Positions 1 to 9,724 of a stretch of DNA of 64,000 nt are shown piece by piece (position 1 is the first letter of the stretch; each line of letters begins with the position of its first letter). The stretch is from Geosiphon pyriformis (taxonomy: Eukaryota; Glomeromycota; Glomeromycetes; Archaeosporales; Geosiphonaceae): the NCBI GenBank assembly GCA_016748015.1, contig JAAOMT010000494.1, positions 798,190 to 862,189 of the forward strand, written 5' to 3'. A program made the translations under genes and the position numbers. The notes beneath the pieces are model-generated. The model saw only the letters and a list, made by a program, of their open reading frames with translations, did no database searches and was not told the origin of the DNA.

Positions 1-2
1 GC

Positions 3-1040
3 TTTTGCAATATCAAACAAGAAACATTTGAATCTGTTATGACCTATCTTGGAAGATTTAACAAACTTTTCAGATGAATCCGACAATTGGAAACCAATGA
101 CTACTATTCTGATGCTCAAGTTCTGGATCAGTTTATAGCAGGGTTAAAAGACAAACTAATTAAGAAAGTCCGTCCACATGTTTCAGCAGACTTAGCAACT
201 GCTATTAGACATGCAAAGAGCTATGAAATGGCAATGGAAGAAGCAAATCACACCAAGCTTGTAAACCTTGCAATTGGAGAAACCAGCTCAGCAGCTGAAA
301 AGAAGATAGACCAACTCACAAAAAAAGTTGAAAGCTACTTCACAAACTAACAACAACAGCAACAACAACCACAAAGATATCAACTCCCACAATGACGCAA
401 CCAAAACAATTTTGGATTATCATCCAACAACCAATTTCAAAATTGTCATTATTGTGGAATTCCAGGACACTGGAAACGAGATTGTAGGAAATTACAAAGA
501 AACCAACAAAACAGGAGTAATCAACATTACTCTTCACTACAACAATTCTATTACCAATCTCCACCACCAACTTATTATTCACCAAGACCACAAAATCAAA
601 ACAGTTACTATCCACCAGCTCCACAATCAATGCAGCAACAATATCAGCAACCTTTACCAATTCAGCCATATCAGACACCACCCACTCAACAATATCAAGT
701 ACCAGCAAGAAAATTGGTTCAACATAACCAATCCACACCCCAAAATCAATTGCAGAATAACCACAACAGAATCAATCCAAATAACCAGTTGGTTCCCTGA
801 AATTCGGGCCAGCAAAGACCCAATCACTATCACACTCAATCTAGTTATCTCATAATACCAGAGGAATCGGATTTTCAACAAACTGCACTTTCTGAAGGTG
901 AAATTACAGCACCAAGATCAAACTCTTCCAACCACACCATTCCCCCAGCTCAAATTGTCCAAAATGCTAATCTGTCAGATATATTTTCATTTGAATTTGA
1001 AGCAAATGAATCACCATTTCTGCTTAGTAATGCAGCAGTC
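3..1040 (+). pseudogene. gag: gag remnant of A1 (capsid C-terminal part and CCHC zinc knuckle)
   Basis: The frame encodes the C-terminal half of a retrotransposon Gag. A helical capsid-like segment (about 3-345) is followed by a CCHC zinc knuckle at 444-485, with spacing C-x2-C-x4-H-x4-C, and then a long Gln/Asn/Pro/Tyr-rich tail. Gag would package element RNA into virus-like particles in the cytoplasm. Stops interrupt it at 75-77 (TGA), 348-350 (TAA), 393-395 (TGA) and 798-800 (TGA). The frame runs on into the protease without a shift, so gag and pol were probably one polyprotein. Copy A2 has CAA where A1 has TAA at 348, but shares the other three stops. The N-terminal half is outside the window. 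Confidence 0.85.
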
Positions 1041-1064
1041 AATGAACAGAAAGCAATTACTGTC

Positions 1065-2165
1065 ATGTACACAGAAGCTACAGTGAAAGAAAAACCCATA
1101 TGCTTAATCTTAGATAATGGATTAGCTGGGAGTATTATTACTTACCAGCTGATGCAACAACTCAAACGAAACATAGACAGACCAGCTCAAACAGTTATTG
1201 TCACAGCTGATGGTATGAAGAAGACTCCAGTAGGAGAAATTGATGATTTCCCTTTTTCAATTGATGGAATCACCATTCCAGTTAAAGTTCTTGTTATGGA
1301 TGCACCCCAATATCAAGCTCTAGTCGAAAATGATTGGCTTCTCAAGGCCAATGCAAACCTGAACTGGAAAACTCAAGAACTTAAAATCTCATACCAAGGA
1401 CAATATACCATAGTACCTGCAACCTGTGGTACCTTTAACAAACGATCAGAAAAAGCTCCAGTATTTGAATTTGAAGAGAAGAAAGAAATACCACTTACTG
1501 AAACCTACATGGCTCTTGGATCAACATCCAATTGGGCTGAAGAAACTGAACAAGAAATTTTTGAAGAATCAAGGGGATGGAAGAAAGTTAGATATTCTAC
1601 ACCAGAACCACAGAAACAACCACTCTATATTCCACTCAAATACAAAGATTGCAACAAAAAACTTTCATCAATGGGAGCATGTATTTCTCCAGAAGAGGAA
1701 TATGAAACTTGTATCTTTTACTTTTGCAAAGCATGCCATAGAAAACGATTTGGATCTCCAAAAAGAAGTAAAAAATGGGACAGCACACTTTGCCTTACAT
1801 GTGGAGAAATACTACCAGAAGAATGCAATTGGATTGATGTAGCAATGAGAGAAGGAGTATGTGATCAAACCTGTCAATATGCTCTATCAATTTCGGAAAA
1901 AATCAGAAGAGGGACACCATTTGATGCAGCATACAACAGTGCTTTCAATAAACTTTACCACTACCCTTATGATGCTGAAATGATTTTTGACCTAGCAATG
2001 GCATTAATTAATGGAGCCACTCAAGAAGATGTCTGCCAAATGAAAGAAGCTGAATATATTGAGTACACCATGAAATTAACTGGATTTGATTATGAAGATG
2101 AAGTAGAAACCTACCACCAAATTGCAAGTCACACATATCCGACCAAAGAAGCTCAAATTCAATAA
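1065..2165 (+). pseudogene. aspartic protease and Cys-rich module of A1
   Basis: A 366-codon open stretch in the gag-pol frame. Residues 12-25 resemble the retropepsin active site, but the usual D-S/T-G triad reads D-N-G here (residues 17-19), while copy A2 keeps D-S-G. A second retropepsin landmark, Ala-Leu-Val followed by Asn-Asp-Trp-Leu, has Glu where A2 has Gly. These changes suggest an inactive protease. From about residue 190 there is a Cys-rich region with several C-x2-C pairs and Trp/Lys-rich spacers. It recurs in A2, B1 and B2 and may be a zinc-binding module of unknown role. The TAA at 2163-2165 is shared with A2. The same frame resumes at 2175. Confidence 0.85.
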
Positions 2166-2174
2166 TTAGAGCAA

Positions 2175-3005
2175 ATGAACATTCAATTGTGTGAAGAATG
2201 TGTTATGCCTTGTGATGACCAATGGTGTTTAGAATGTTATGCTCTTAGCATTCCTTTGCCAGATGAGAATGATGAAAATGAAATCGAATTTGGAGTATCT
2301 GAACAAGTAGAAGAACTACCAACCACTCCCATCTATCTTTTTGAAAAGCAACCACCTCTACAACTTAAATATTTTGACAACCATGGCCANNNNNNNNNNN
2401 NNNNNNNNNNNNNNNNNNNNNNNNNNNNNNNNNNNNNNNNNNNNNNNNNNNNNNNNNNNNNNNNNNNNNNNNNNNNNNNNNNNNNNNNNNNNNNNNNNNN
2501 NNNNNNNNNNNNNNNNNNNNNNNNNNNNNNNNNNNNNNNNNNNNNNNNNNNNNNNNNNNNNNNNNNNNNNNNNNNNNNNNNNNNNNNNNNNNNNNNNNNN
2601 NNNNNNNNNNNNNNNNNNNNNNNNNNNNNNNNNNNNNNNNNNNNNNNNNNNNNNNNNNNNNNNNNNNNNNACCCTATTGTTTTATTAAACAAATTAGAAA
2701 TTGGAATCATACACAGCAATATCTTTCAAGATAAAAACCCTCAAATTGTCTCTAATTTCATCGAAATTATAAAGCACACTCTACTCCCAAATCCAAATAT
2801 CATTCCCACTACTGAAAACTACCACTTGTTGAAAGAAAAACTCTCTCGAATCAATATGGGTCCCTTAGAACCTCAACAACAAAGACAATTGAAACAATTG
2901 ATAGCTGAATTTGCAGATATATTTGCAAAAAACAACAATGACTTGGGAAAAACAGACATTGTTCAACATCAGATCCATACAGAAGATGCTCTACCAAAAC
3001 ATTAA
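2175..3005 (+). pseudogene. dUTPase-containing pol segment of A1, interrupted by an assembly gap
   Basis: The start of this stretch is a second Cys cluster (residues 5-21) followed by an acidic linker. It reaches the first conserved strand of the dUTPase domain just before the run of N at 2390-2670. The equivalent segment of A2 (23034-23466) carries all five trimeric-dUTPase motifs, so the gap almost certainly hides that domain. After the gap (2671-3002) comes the linker into RT, which matches A2 closely. The frame is unchanged across the gap, so the gap estimate of 281 bp may be exact or differ by a multiple of 3. It ends at TAA 3003-3005, where A2 has CAA. Confidence 0.75.
2390..2670. other. 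assembly gap (281 N)
   Basis: A run of 281 unknown bases inside the A1 dUTPase region. It probably marks a scaffold join where near-identical copies of family A could not be resolved. Confidence 0.99.
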
Positions 3006-3017
3006 CAAGCTTATCAA

Positions 3018-4262
3018 GTGCCACCTGCCAGCCACCAATTTATCAGAGAAGAGGTCCAAAGAATGCTCAATAACGGATTGATTCAACCATCAAGAAGTCT
3101 TTGGGTCTCACCAGTAGTTTTGGTTAAAAAGAAAAACGGAAAAATTAGATTCTGTGTTGATTATAAACAATTGAATAGTGTTACAATTGGAGATGCCTAC
3201 CCTCTTCCAAGAATTGATGACATGCTAGATGCTCTGGGAAAAGCCAAGTTCTTTTCAACTTTAGACCTGGAAAGTGGATACTGGCAAGTCGAAATGGACC
3301 CAAAAGATAGACCCAAAACAGCATTCACCACTCAAGAAAGAAATTATGAGTTTAATGTTATGCCTTTTAGACTTTGCAATACACCAGCAACATTTCAGCA
3401 ACTCATGAATGTTGTCTATGAAGAGCTCTTGTGGCAATCAGTAGTTGTTTATCTTGATGATACTGATGTATACTCACCAAGCTTTGAAGTCCATATCATT
3501 CACCTGCGAGAAGTTTTTCAATGATTATGGAAAGCAGGATTAAAGTTAAATATTGAGAAATATCACTTTGGAAAAACAAGTTTGATCTTTTTTGGATACA
3601 TAGTTAGTAAAGATGGAATCAAACCAAACCCAGGAACAATCAATGCTGTCAAAAACTTTCAAACCCCCAGAAATACTACAGAACTAAGAGGATTTGTGGG
3701 ATTAGCCTCTTACTATTGAAAATTCATAAAAAGATTTTCAGAAATTGCCAAACCACTCAATTATCTTACCAACAAAAATGTACCATACAAATAGACTGAA
3801 GAACAACAAAAAGCTTTTGAAATTCTCAAAACAAAATTGACAACAGCCCCAGTTTTTGCTTATCCAGACTTCAACAAACGATTCCAATTAGCCACTGATG
3901 TCTCACATATAGCATTTGGTGCCATCTTATCACAATTAGATGAAAATGGCCAAGAACAAGTTATTGCCTATGCCAGCAGAACACTCAAGCCAACAGAACT
4001 CAAATATGGCTCAACTGAATTAAAAGCTGCTGCAGTTATTTGGGCTCTTAAACATTTTCAACAATATCTGAAAAATGGAAAAGAATTTGACATAATAATG
4101 GACAACATTGGCCTCAAATGGCTCAATAAAAAGAAAACTGAACAAAGTGCCAAACAGTCTCGATGGAATGACTTCCTAACAGACTACAGATATATTGTAT
4201 ACCACAAACCAGAAAAACTACATACCAATGTTGATAGCCTCTCAAGAATGAGACAAGATTAA
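3018..4262 (+). pseudogene. pol: reverse transcriptase and RNase H of A1
   Basis: RT begins near 3018 with a typical Ty3/Gypsy palm. A catalytic motif, Tyr-Leu-Asp-Asp, is encoded near 3450-3461. RNase H follows from about 3880, opening with an Ala-Thr-Asp-Val motif and ending with the His/Asn/Asp-containing stretch near 4225-4245. The enzyme would copy element RNA into DNA and degrade the RNA strand. Stops lie at 3522-3524 (TGA), 3717-3719 (TGA), 3792-3794 (TAG) and 4260-4262 (TAA). The 3522 TGA corresponds to CAA in A2, which suggests an ancestral CGA that lost its CpG differently in each copy. The stops at 3717 and 4260 are shared with A2. Confidence 0.92.
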
Positions 4263-4319
4263 TACCAACAACAATTCCACCACAACTTACCAACTTACCA
4301 ACAAAATAACCAAACAAGA

Positions 4320-5705
4320 ATGGATCCCAGAAACTACAGCAATCTTAAAAATTATTTGGAGACCCTTATCATGCCAGAAAACTGGTCTCCAAGTAAAAAA
4401 CACTGCTTACAACACCAATTAAAACAATATTTCATACACCAGAACAAAATTTATTATAAAAATCACAAAAAACCAAACCAGCTACTCAGATTAGTACAAG
4501 AGAATGAAAAAGAAACAATTTTATACAACATGCACACAGATCCGTTTTCAGCACACTTGGAAAAAGAGAGAACAATTCAAAGAACCCTTGAACATTATTT
4601 TTGGCCTCACATGCAAAAAGACATTCAACAATATGTAGAATCTTGTGATAACTGCCAAAGAAGAGAAGAAACTTGTCCCACAGAACCTTTAAATCCAATC
4701 AAAGTTGGACAACTTTTTGACAGAGTTGGAATTAATTTAGTCGGACCATTACCTATCACAACCCAAGAAAATTGTTATATTGCAGTTGCAGTGGATTATC
4801 TTACCAAATGGCTTGAAGCTAGAGCCATCCAAAGAGCAGATGCAAAATCAGTAGCAAAATTCATCTATGAAGACATTATCTGTAGACATGGATGCCCAAT
4901 TGAACTCTTATTTGATCAAGGAACACATTTTGTGAACAACTTGATACAAGAAATTTGTGAACAGTTCAATGTCAAAAGATCTCTATCATCACCTTATCAC
5001 CCTCAAACAAATGGACTTGTAGAACATTTCAACAGAACATTGTGTGAATCTTTAGCCAAAGTCTCAACAGACTTTGAACATGAATGAGATATCTTTATTC
5101 TATCAGTGTTACTAGCATACAGAACACTAAAACAAGATACTACGAAACACACACCATTTGATCTTACTTATGGAAGGACAGCAACATTACCAATTAGTTT
5201 CACAGTGGAAACATACCCAGTGCAACCAATCAATGAAGAAAACTTTCAAGAGACACTCCAAAGAAGAGCCTACACTCTTCTTAGTACACTGGAAGAAAAA
5301 AGAAGAATAGCAGCAGCTCATATTGAACATTCCCAAGCTCAATAAAAAGAAAGACATGACAACAAATTACCATCTATTACCAACGAATTTAAAGTTGAAA
5401 ATAAAGTTCTCTTGCACAGAACTAAGGCTGAAAAACAATGAAGTGGGAAATTTGAAAACAAATGGGATGGACCATTTTATATTCACGAAATTCTAGGCAA
5501 TAGATCATATAAGTTAAGACTTGATGACAAAATATTAGCAAAAGTTGCACATGGAAACAGACTGAAACACTATCATTCCAGAAACAATCCTGAACCATTA
5601 ATTCCACAAATTGGTACACATTTCCCTTTAATTAATCCTGAAGATATTCCCCGAAATTTAGAACCAATAATTATAATAGAACAACAACCAAACTTGAACA
5701 CTTAA
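4320..5705 (+). pseudogene. integrase of A1
   Basis: An N-terminal HHCC zinc module (about 4530-4660) is followed by the DDE core. The first Asp is in the Val-Asp-Tyr-Leu-Thr stretch (about 4791), the second in Phe-Asp-Gln-Gly near 4911-4925, and the Glu lies in the Asn-Gly-Leu-Val-Glu stretch near 5020. The C-terminal part has a GPY/F-like motif (Trp-Asp-Gly-Pro-Phe-Tyr, about 5465-5482). No chromodomain follows. Integrase would insert the cDNA into the genome. Stops at 5085 (TGA), 5343 (TAA) and 5439 (TGA) break it; A2 has Trp, Gln and Trp codons at these places. The natural stop is TAA 5703-5705, also present in A2. Confidence 0.92.
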
Positions 5706-5849
5706 ATTTTAGAATAATTCTCTAATAAAAACACAAAGACAAAAATAGTAAATAATTACAAAACACCCAAACCCAAAAACAAATAAAAAACCCCATATCC
5801 AAAAAATAATTTTCTTTATTCTCTCTTTTCATAATTAGTCAATTTTATC

Positions 5850-6557
5850 ATGATTATTCTCGGAAATATTCAACAAATATCCCAAAAATTAATGTTAGCC
5901 TTGAAAACACTTCCTGACTTATCTATAATGATTAATGGAAGTCAAATTAAATACATTCAGAAAGAAACCACAGCCCCAGTAGCAAATCATTTACAGAACT
6001 ATCACCCCTATAGAAGAGAAACAAGAAGTCACTCTAAGAATAGATTACCAAAACTTTTGAAGCAGGCACTAGAAGAAAATCTGCTAATTGCTCCTATTGA
6101 CATTCCACCAGATGCTACAATGCAACAAAAACTACTACTACTTCTTAATGAACAGAGCAATGAACACACCCCTATCTATAGATACTTTCAAATTGGAAAA
6201 ACACTTTATAAACGAAAACTGGAACTTGAAGCAACAAATCTCACTCCTGAAGTTATACAAAAACAAATCTACAATGAATTCAAAACAGCAGCTGGACCAA
6301 CAAACACTCGCTACAAACTTAGAACAGCTTTTAGACTCTATGATTTGTTTAATACTTGTGAAAATGTTTTACAAAATCCAATACTGCAATCAATGAAAGT
6401 CCAACACATTGGCAAACTCACAGAACTGAAATTTCAACAATTTTCAGACCAAATTACTTCAATTATTTTAGATCACTATCTCAATATTACAGATAGTGCT
6501 TGGACTTCGATGGAGCTCAGTCTTAAGGAGGAAATTATGTTACCAGTAGAATTTTAG
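5850..6557 (+). CDS. ORF3 of A1, protein of unknown function downstream of integrase
   Basis: An intact 235-codon frame, 144 bp after the integrase stop. I do not recognise the family. The N-terminus holds a short hydrophobic strand pattern (Ile-Met-Ile-Asn, about residues 29-35), then a basic Arg/Ser/Lys-rich stretch (about 50-70). The C-terminal half is a predicted helical region rich in Leu, Gln, Asn and Tyr. Homologues in the same position occur in A2, B1, B2, C1, C2 and D1, so it belongs to these elements and is not a captured passenger of one copy. No signal peptide or membrane segment is evident, which argues against a typical env. The last residues (Leu-Pro-Val-Glu-Phe) and stop TAG lie inside the 3' LTR, and the polypurine tract is part of the coding region. 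Confidence 0.7.
   Translation: MIILGNIQQISQKLMLALKTLPDLSIMINGSQIKYIQKETTAPVANHLQNYHPYRRETRSHSKNRLPKLLKQALEENLLIAPIDIPPDATMQQKLLLLLNEQSNEHTPIYRYFQIGKTLYKRKLELEATNLTPEVIQKQIYNEFKTAAGPTNTRYKLRTAFRLYDLFNTCENVLQNPILQSMKVQHIGKLTELKFQQFSDQITSIILDHYLNITDSAWTSMELSLKEEIMLPVEF
6503..6537 (+). promoter_or_regulatory. conserved pre-LTR box and polypurine tract of A1
   Basis: An 18-nt box (6503-6520) with core GGAGCTCA is followed by a purine run (6525-6534, AAGGAGGAAA) just before the LTR start at 6538. The purine run is the expected primer for plus-strand DNA synthesis. The box recurs in every family here. Confidence 0.75.
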
Positions 6558-7550
6558 CTATTAATTAGCATGAAATTACTCTTATAATTCCTATAATTCA
6601 TTAGTATATTAATATCATTTCAAATTATCATTTATTATTTAATCAATTATTACATATCACGATTCAATTAAAATAATCTAATTAGTATAACAGAAAGTAA
6701 GATGATCAAATTACACAATACCCTGAACTTTGTAACATTCAAAAATTTGCCAAAATTTACAGAAATTTGCCGAAATTTATAAGAAATTTGCCGAAATTTA
6801 CAGAAATTCGCCAAAATTATGAATAGTTCACCCAAATTAATCAATAGTTCAGCAAAATAACTTGTAGTTCATCAAAATGTATCTTTAGTTTGCTGGAATT
6901 TGGGCAAAGCAAAAAAGTGCAAGTTCATAAATTAGTACTACAACAAGTTGTATAAAAGAAGAGCTTTTCTCTTTTGGAAAATGTATCTTACTTTAGATTT
7001 ATCTCTTAAAAACTGTTCCTATACACACAAAAAGAAATAAATATTAAATAATTCAAAAAACCAAATTTTTTAATTATTGTACTTGGAAAAATCCTCAAAA
7101 TCCAACTAACATTTTGAAATTAATTAGTTACCAATTTCAGTAAACTGTTAATAACTCCAGGTCTGGATAGAAAATGTTTCTCTTGACAAAATTCTATTTC
7201 TTTTACATTTCTTTTATTTTTCTTTTTTTTTCTTATTACAATCATTAGGGTAGCCTACAGACAAGATTCCTGTAGAAGAGTTGACTTTCACAGCAAAGTA
7301 ACTATACATTTTAGTGAGCTTCCAGACGAGCAATTCCTGGGAAAGAATTGATGTTTACTACAATGTAACTACACAAAGCAACTGGCACGGAATTGGCCAT
7401 TTTACTTATAAGTCCAGCAGTTCAAATTATAGGAGATAATTTGAAGATAAATTCAGTTATTGGAGGTTTAACTACTTTTAGAAAACGTGAATTCACAACA
7501 AACAGACATTAATAACATTTAAAAAAAGAGACCAAAAACCTCCAGTAACA
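6538..7550 (+). repeat. 3' LTR of A1 (about 1,013 bp)
   Basis: It begins TGTTACC and ends GTAACA, the inverted termini expected of an LTR, and matches both LTRs of A2 throughout. Directly after 7550 the sequence becomes integrase coding DNA of element D1. The LTR contains a variable tandem repeat at 6741-6820, a TATA-like run near 6950, and pyrimidine-rich DNA near 7195-7235. Confidence 0.92.
6741..6820 (+). repeat. about 20-bp tandem repeat in the A LTR
   Basis: About four imperfect copies of a unit around AGAAATTTGCCGAAATTTAC. Both LTRs of A2 carry about two copies (near 18880-18915 and 27785-27820), so copy number varies between copies of the family. Confidence 0.75.
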
Positions 7551-8247
7551 CCATCCACAAACGAATGGTTTAGTTGAAAGATTTAATAGAGTATGAAGCA
7601 ATTGCCAAAATCAGTCAAGAAAATTAAGAAGAATAGAATTTGTTTATACCATTAGTATTATTTGCTTATTGGACAATAAAGCAAGATACCACACAAACAA
7701 TACCATTTGAATTGGTATATGGTAGAACAGCAATATTACCAGTTGAGATAAAGGTCAATATATATTCAACTGAACCAATAACAGAAGATAATTTCTAAGA
7801 AACTTTGTTGAAAAGAACATATAACTTAATAGAAACACTAGAAAACAGATAACAAAAAGCAGCTAATAATATTCAAAAGTCACAAAAAAAACAAAAAGAA
7901 AGACATAATAATCAACTATTAAACAAACCAGTTGAATTCAAAATTGGAGACAAAGTACTTTTATATCATACCAAAGTGGAAAAACAATGGAGTGAAAAAT
8001 TTGGCCCCAAATGAAACAGACCATTTCACATAGAAGAAATTCTTGGAAATGGAGCTTATAAATTAAGATAGGACAACAAAATCTTAACCAAAACAGCACA
8101 TGATGATTAACTAAAACTATATTACCAAATAACATCATCATCCACCAATAACATTTCACAATTAGAAGTACAATGAATACTAGTCCAACCAGATGAGATT
8201 CCACGAGATCTGGAACCAATCATAATCATTGAACCAAACATGTAAAA
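7551..8247 (+). pseudogene. integrase C-terminal part of D1
   Basis: This starts within the DDE core at the His-Pro-x-Thr-Asn-Gly-Leu-Val-Glu stretch that carries the catalytic Glu. It runs to the GPY/F-like module (about 8000-8075) and a tail rich in Pro and Ile. The order and spacing match A1/A2 and B2. Many stops (for example near 7625, 7796, 7848 and 8012) show it is dead. The upstream core was separated by the A1 insertion and is not in the window. Confidence 0.8.
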
Positions 8248-8282
8248 TCAAACAATAAAAGAGTATATAAAGACACAATATA

Positions 8283-8950
8283 TGTGACAAAAGCAACCAA
8301 GAAAATAGAAATACCAGATTATATTCACACCATAGCTCAACAAATATTCCAGGTCTTAAGTCAACAACTTTTAGACTTGGAAATTATTGTTAACAACCAA
8401 ACAATTTGCTATCAAAACACCAAAAGTAAGACAAAGAATACACCATATTAGCAGTTACCAAAAAATGATAAAAATGGGTCAGATAACATAAAAAAAAAAG
8501 TAAAGAACACTTTTGAGAAAATACCTATTATGGCACCAACAGAGGAACTTACAAAAGAGAATTAGAAGCAATGGACAGAACAACTTCCAATATCATACTG
8601 TTACTACCAGTTAGGTCAGAAGTTGAATATTTAAAAATTGTATATCAACAAATCCAAGAGGATATTTAACCAAAACATAATACAGCAAATTGAAAAATTT
8701 ATTGGGAAAAAAATAAACTCAACACTGCATGTGAGAACAATTTACCAACTGCACAACATATTTCAGAACTATCCAGAAATACTGTTATACTCTAACATAG
8801 AAACTATAACCATTAACCAATGGGGAAAAATGAACAATACACAAGTAAAAGACATGAAAAACAGAGTCAAATAGACAATACTTGAAAAAGAAGTATTAGA
8901 ATTAATTCAAAACAAAGATTTCAATGGAGCTCAATATTAAAAGATGGAGA
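8283..8950 (+). pseudogene. ORF3 remnant of D1
   Basis: Downstream of integrase there is a degenerate frame matching ORF3 of B2. An N-terminal part with Gln-Gln repeats leads to an Ile-x-Ile...Ile-Cys-Tyr pattern. A middle part has Gln-Gln-Ile-Glu-Lys-Phe-Ile-Gly, and an open stretch at 8638-8874 encodes 78 residues. It ends at Asp-Phe-Asn-Gly-Ala-Gln, read from the conserved pre-LTR box at 8917-8934. Stops occur near 8448, 8562 and 8874. Function is unknown. Confidence 0.65.
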
Positions 8951-8953
8951 TAA

Positions 8954-9724
8954 TATTACTCATAAAAGAAAGAAAACAGATATAGAAAATAGCAGACCAA
9001 TAAGAAAATAGTATTTAGCACGTGAGCACATTGCTCAGCAATGTGGAGCAATATCAGAAATTATGGCACATTGCTCAAAAAATCATAGCATATTGCTTAG
9101 GAATGTAAGCAATCTCATAGAACATCAATTATATATATATAGCAGTAGCAGTAGAAATAGAGAAAAAAAAAAAAAACAGTTAGTTAGAAATCTTCCATTC
9201 ACAAATAATAAATAAATAAATCATTTATCATCCAAATTCACTCTCCACTATTAACACTTCATGTTGATAGTTATTGATACATAACCACACTGGACTAATA
9301 GCTCTTGATCATGGCTATTGATGGAATACTAACATGTTCATTGCCTTGGCTTATTTTTATGTTATTTCTTTTATTTTCTTGTCTTAATTGTTGTTATTAC
9401 TAATTTTATTGAGAATTAATATACAGAATACTGACATCAAGATATAGCACTGGTAAAAGACCCAGAAATAAGAGTAGAATATTCGATTGAGGTTAGCTTA
9501 TCAGGAGAAACACTGGTCATCACGCTGAAAAAGAAATTAATAAAACTGCAGTTTCAGGAAGCTACAGATAAAATTATTACCACTGAATCTCTATCCATTA
9601 TACAAAAAACTCAACCAAAACCTTCAGATAAACTCACCTTCAGATTTCTATTATTGACAACAGTCTTGAGCACCAAGTTATGAGTTTGTTATTTACTCCG
9701 ACAACCAAGTAATCATCTGTAACA
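8954..9724 (+). repeat. 3' LTR of D1 (about 771 bp)
   Basis: A purine run precedes 8954. The terminus reads TATTAC, a mutated TGTTAC, and the far end reads GTAACA at 9724. The last 200 bp align with the terminal part of the D2 LTR. A perfect hairpin with 8-bp arms lies at 9027-9045. After 9724 the sequence is C1 integrase. Confidence 0.7.

Larger units (their letters stand above)
1..7550 (+). mobile_element. LTR retrotransposon A1 (Ty3/Gypsy type), 5'-truncated by the window edge
   Basis: This is the 3' part of a family A element. It runs gag, protease, Cys-rich module, dUTPase, RT/RNase H, integrase, ORF3 and 3' LTR (6538-7550). It is collinear with the complete copy A2 at 18675-28548, with a constant offset of 21,039 bp through the RT region. 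Gag to integrase lie in one reading frame (codon starts divisible by 3) from position 3 to the stop at 5703-5705, broken by about a dozen stop codons. The element is therefore inactive for gag-pol. It sits inside another element, D1, whose integrase resumes at 7551 directly after the LTR end. The 5' LTR and left target-site duplication lie outside the window. Confidence 0.9.
7551..9724 (+). mobile_element. LTR retrotransposon D1, 3' part, interrupted by A1
   Basis: The sequence resumes in mid-integrase at 7551, immediately after the A1 LTR, and continues through integrase C-terminus, ORF3 and a 3' LTR (8954-9724). The LTR end near 9690-9724 closely resembles the end of the D2 LTR (minus strand, 50808 onwards). 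D1 is itself inserted in integrase of C1, which continues at 9725. Its 5' half lies left of the window. Confidence 0.75.

Noticed and set aside
340-738. A 132-codon minus-strand ORF over A1 gag, and the similar one at 21018-21317
   Set aside because: They are the complement of a Gln/Asn/Pro-rich low-complexity gag tail. The plus-strand frame carries the zinc knuckle and matches between copies.
328-855. A 175-codon plus-strand ORF in another frame of the A1 gag tail
   Set aside because: It has His/Ile/Asn bias from the repetitive CAA/CCA codons and no domain. The true gag frame runs in phase with the protease.
2333-2719. ORFs that cross the N run on both strands
   Set aside because: They are created by unknown bases in the assembly gap.
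5850-6557. ORF3 as an envelope gene
   Set aside because: I see no signal peptide, transmembrane helix or glycoprotein-like Cys pattern, so env is not supported.
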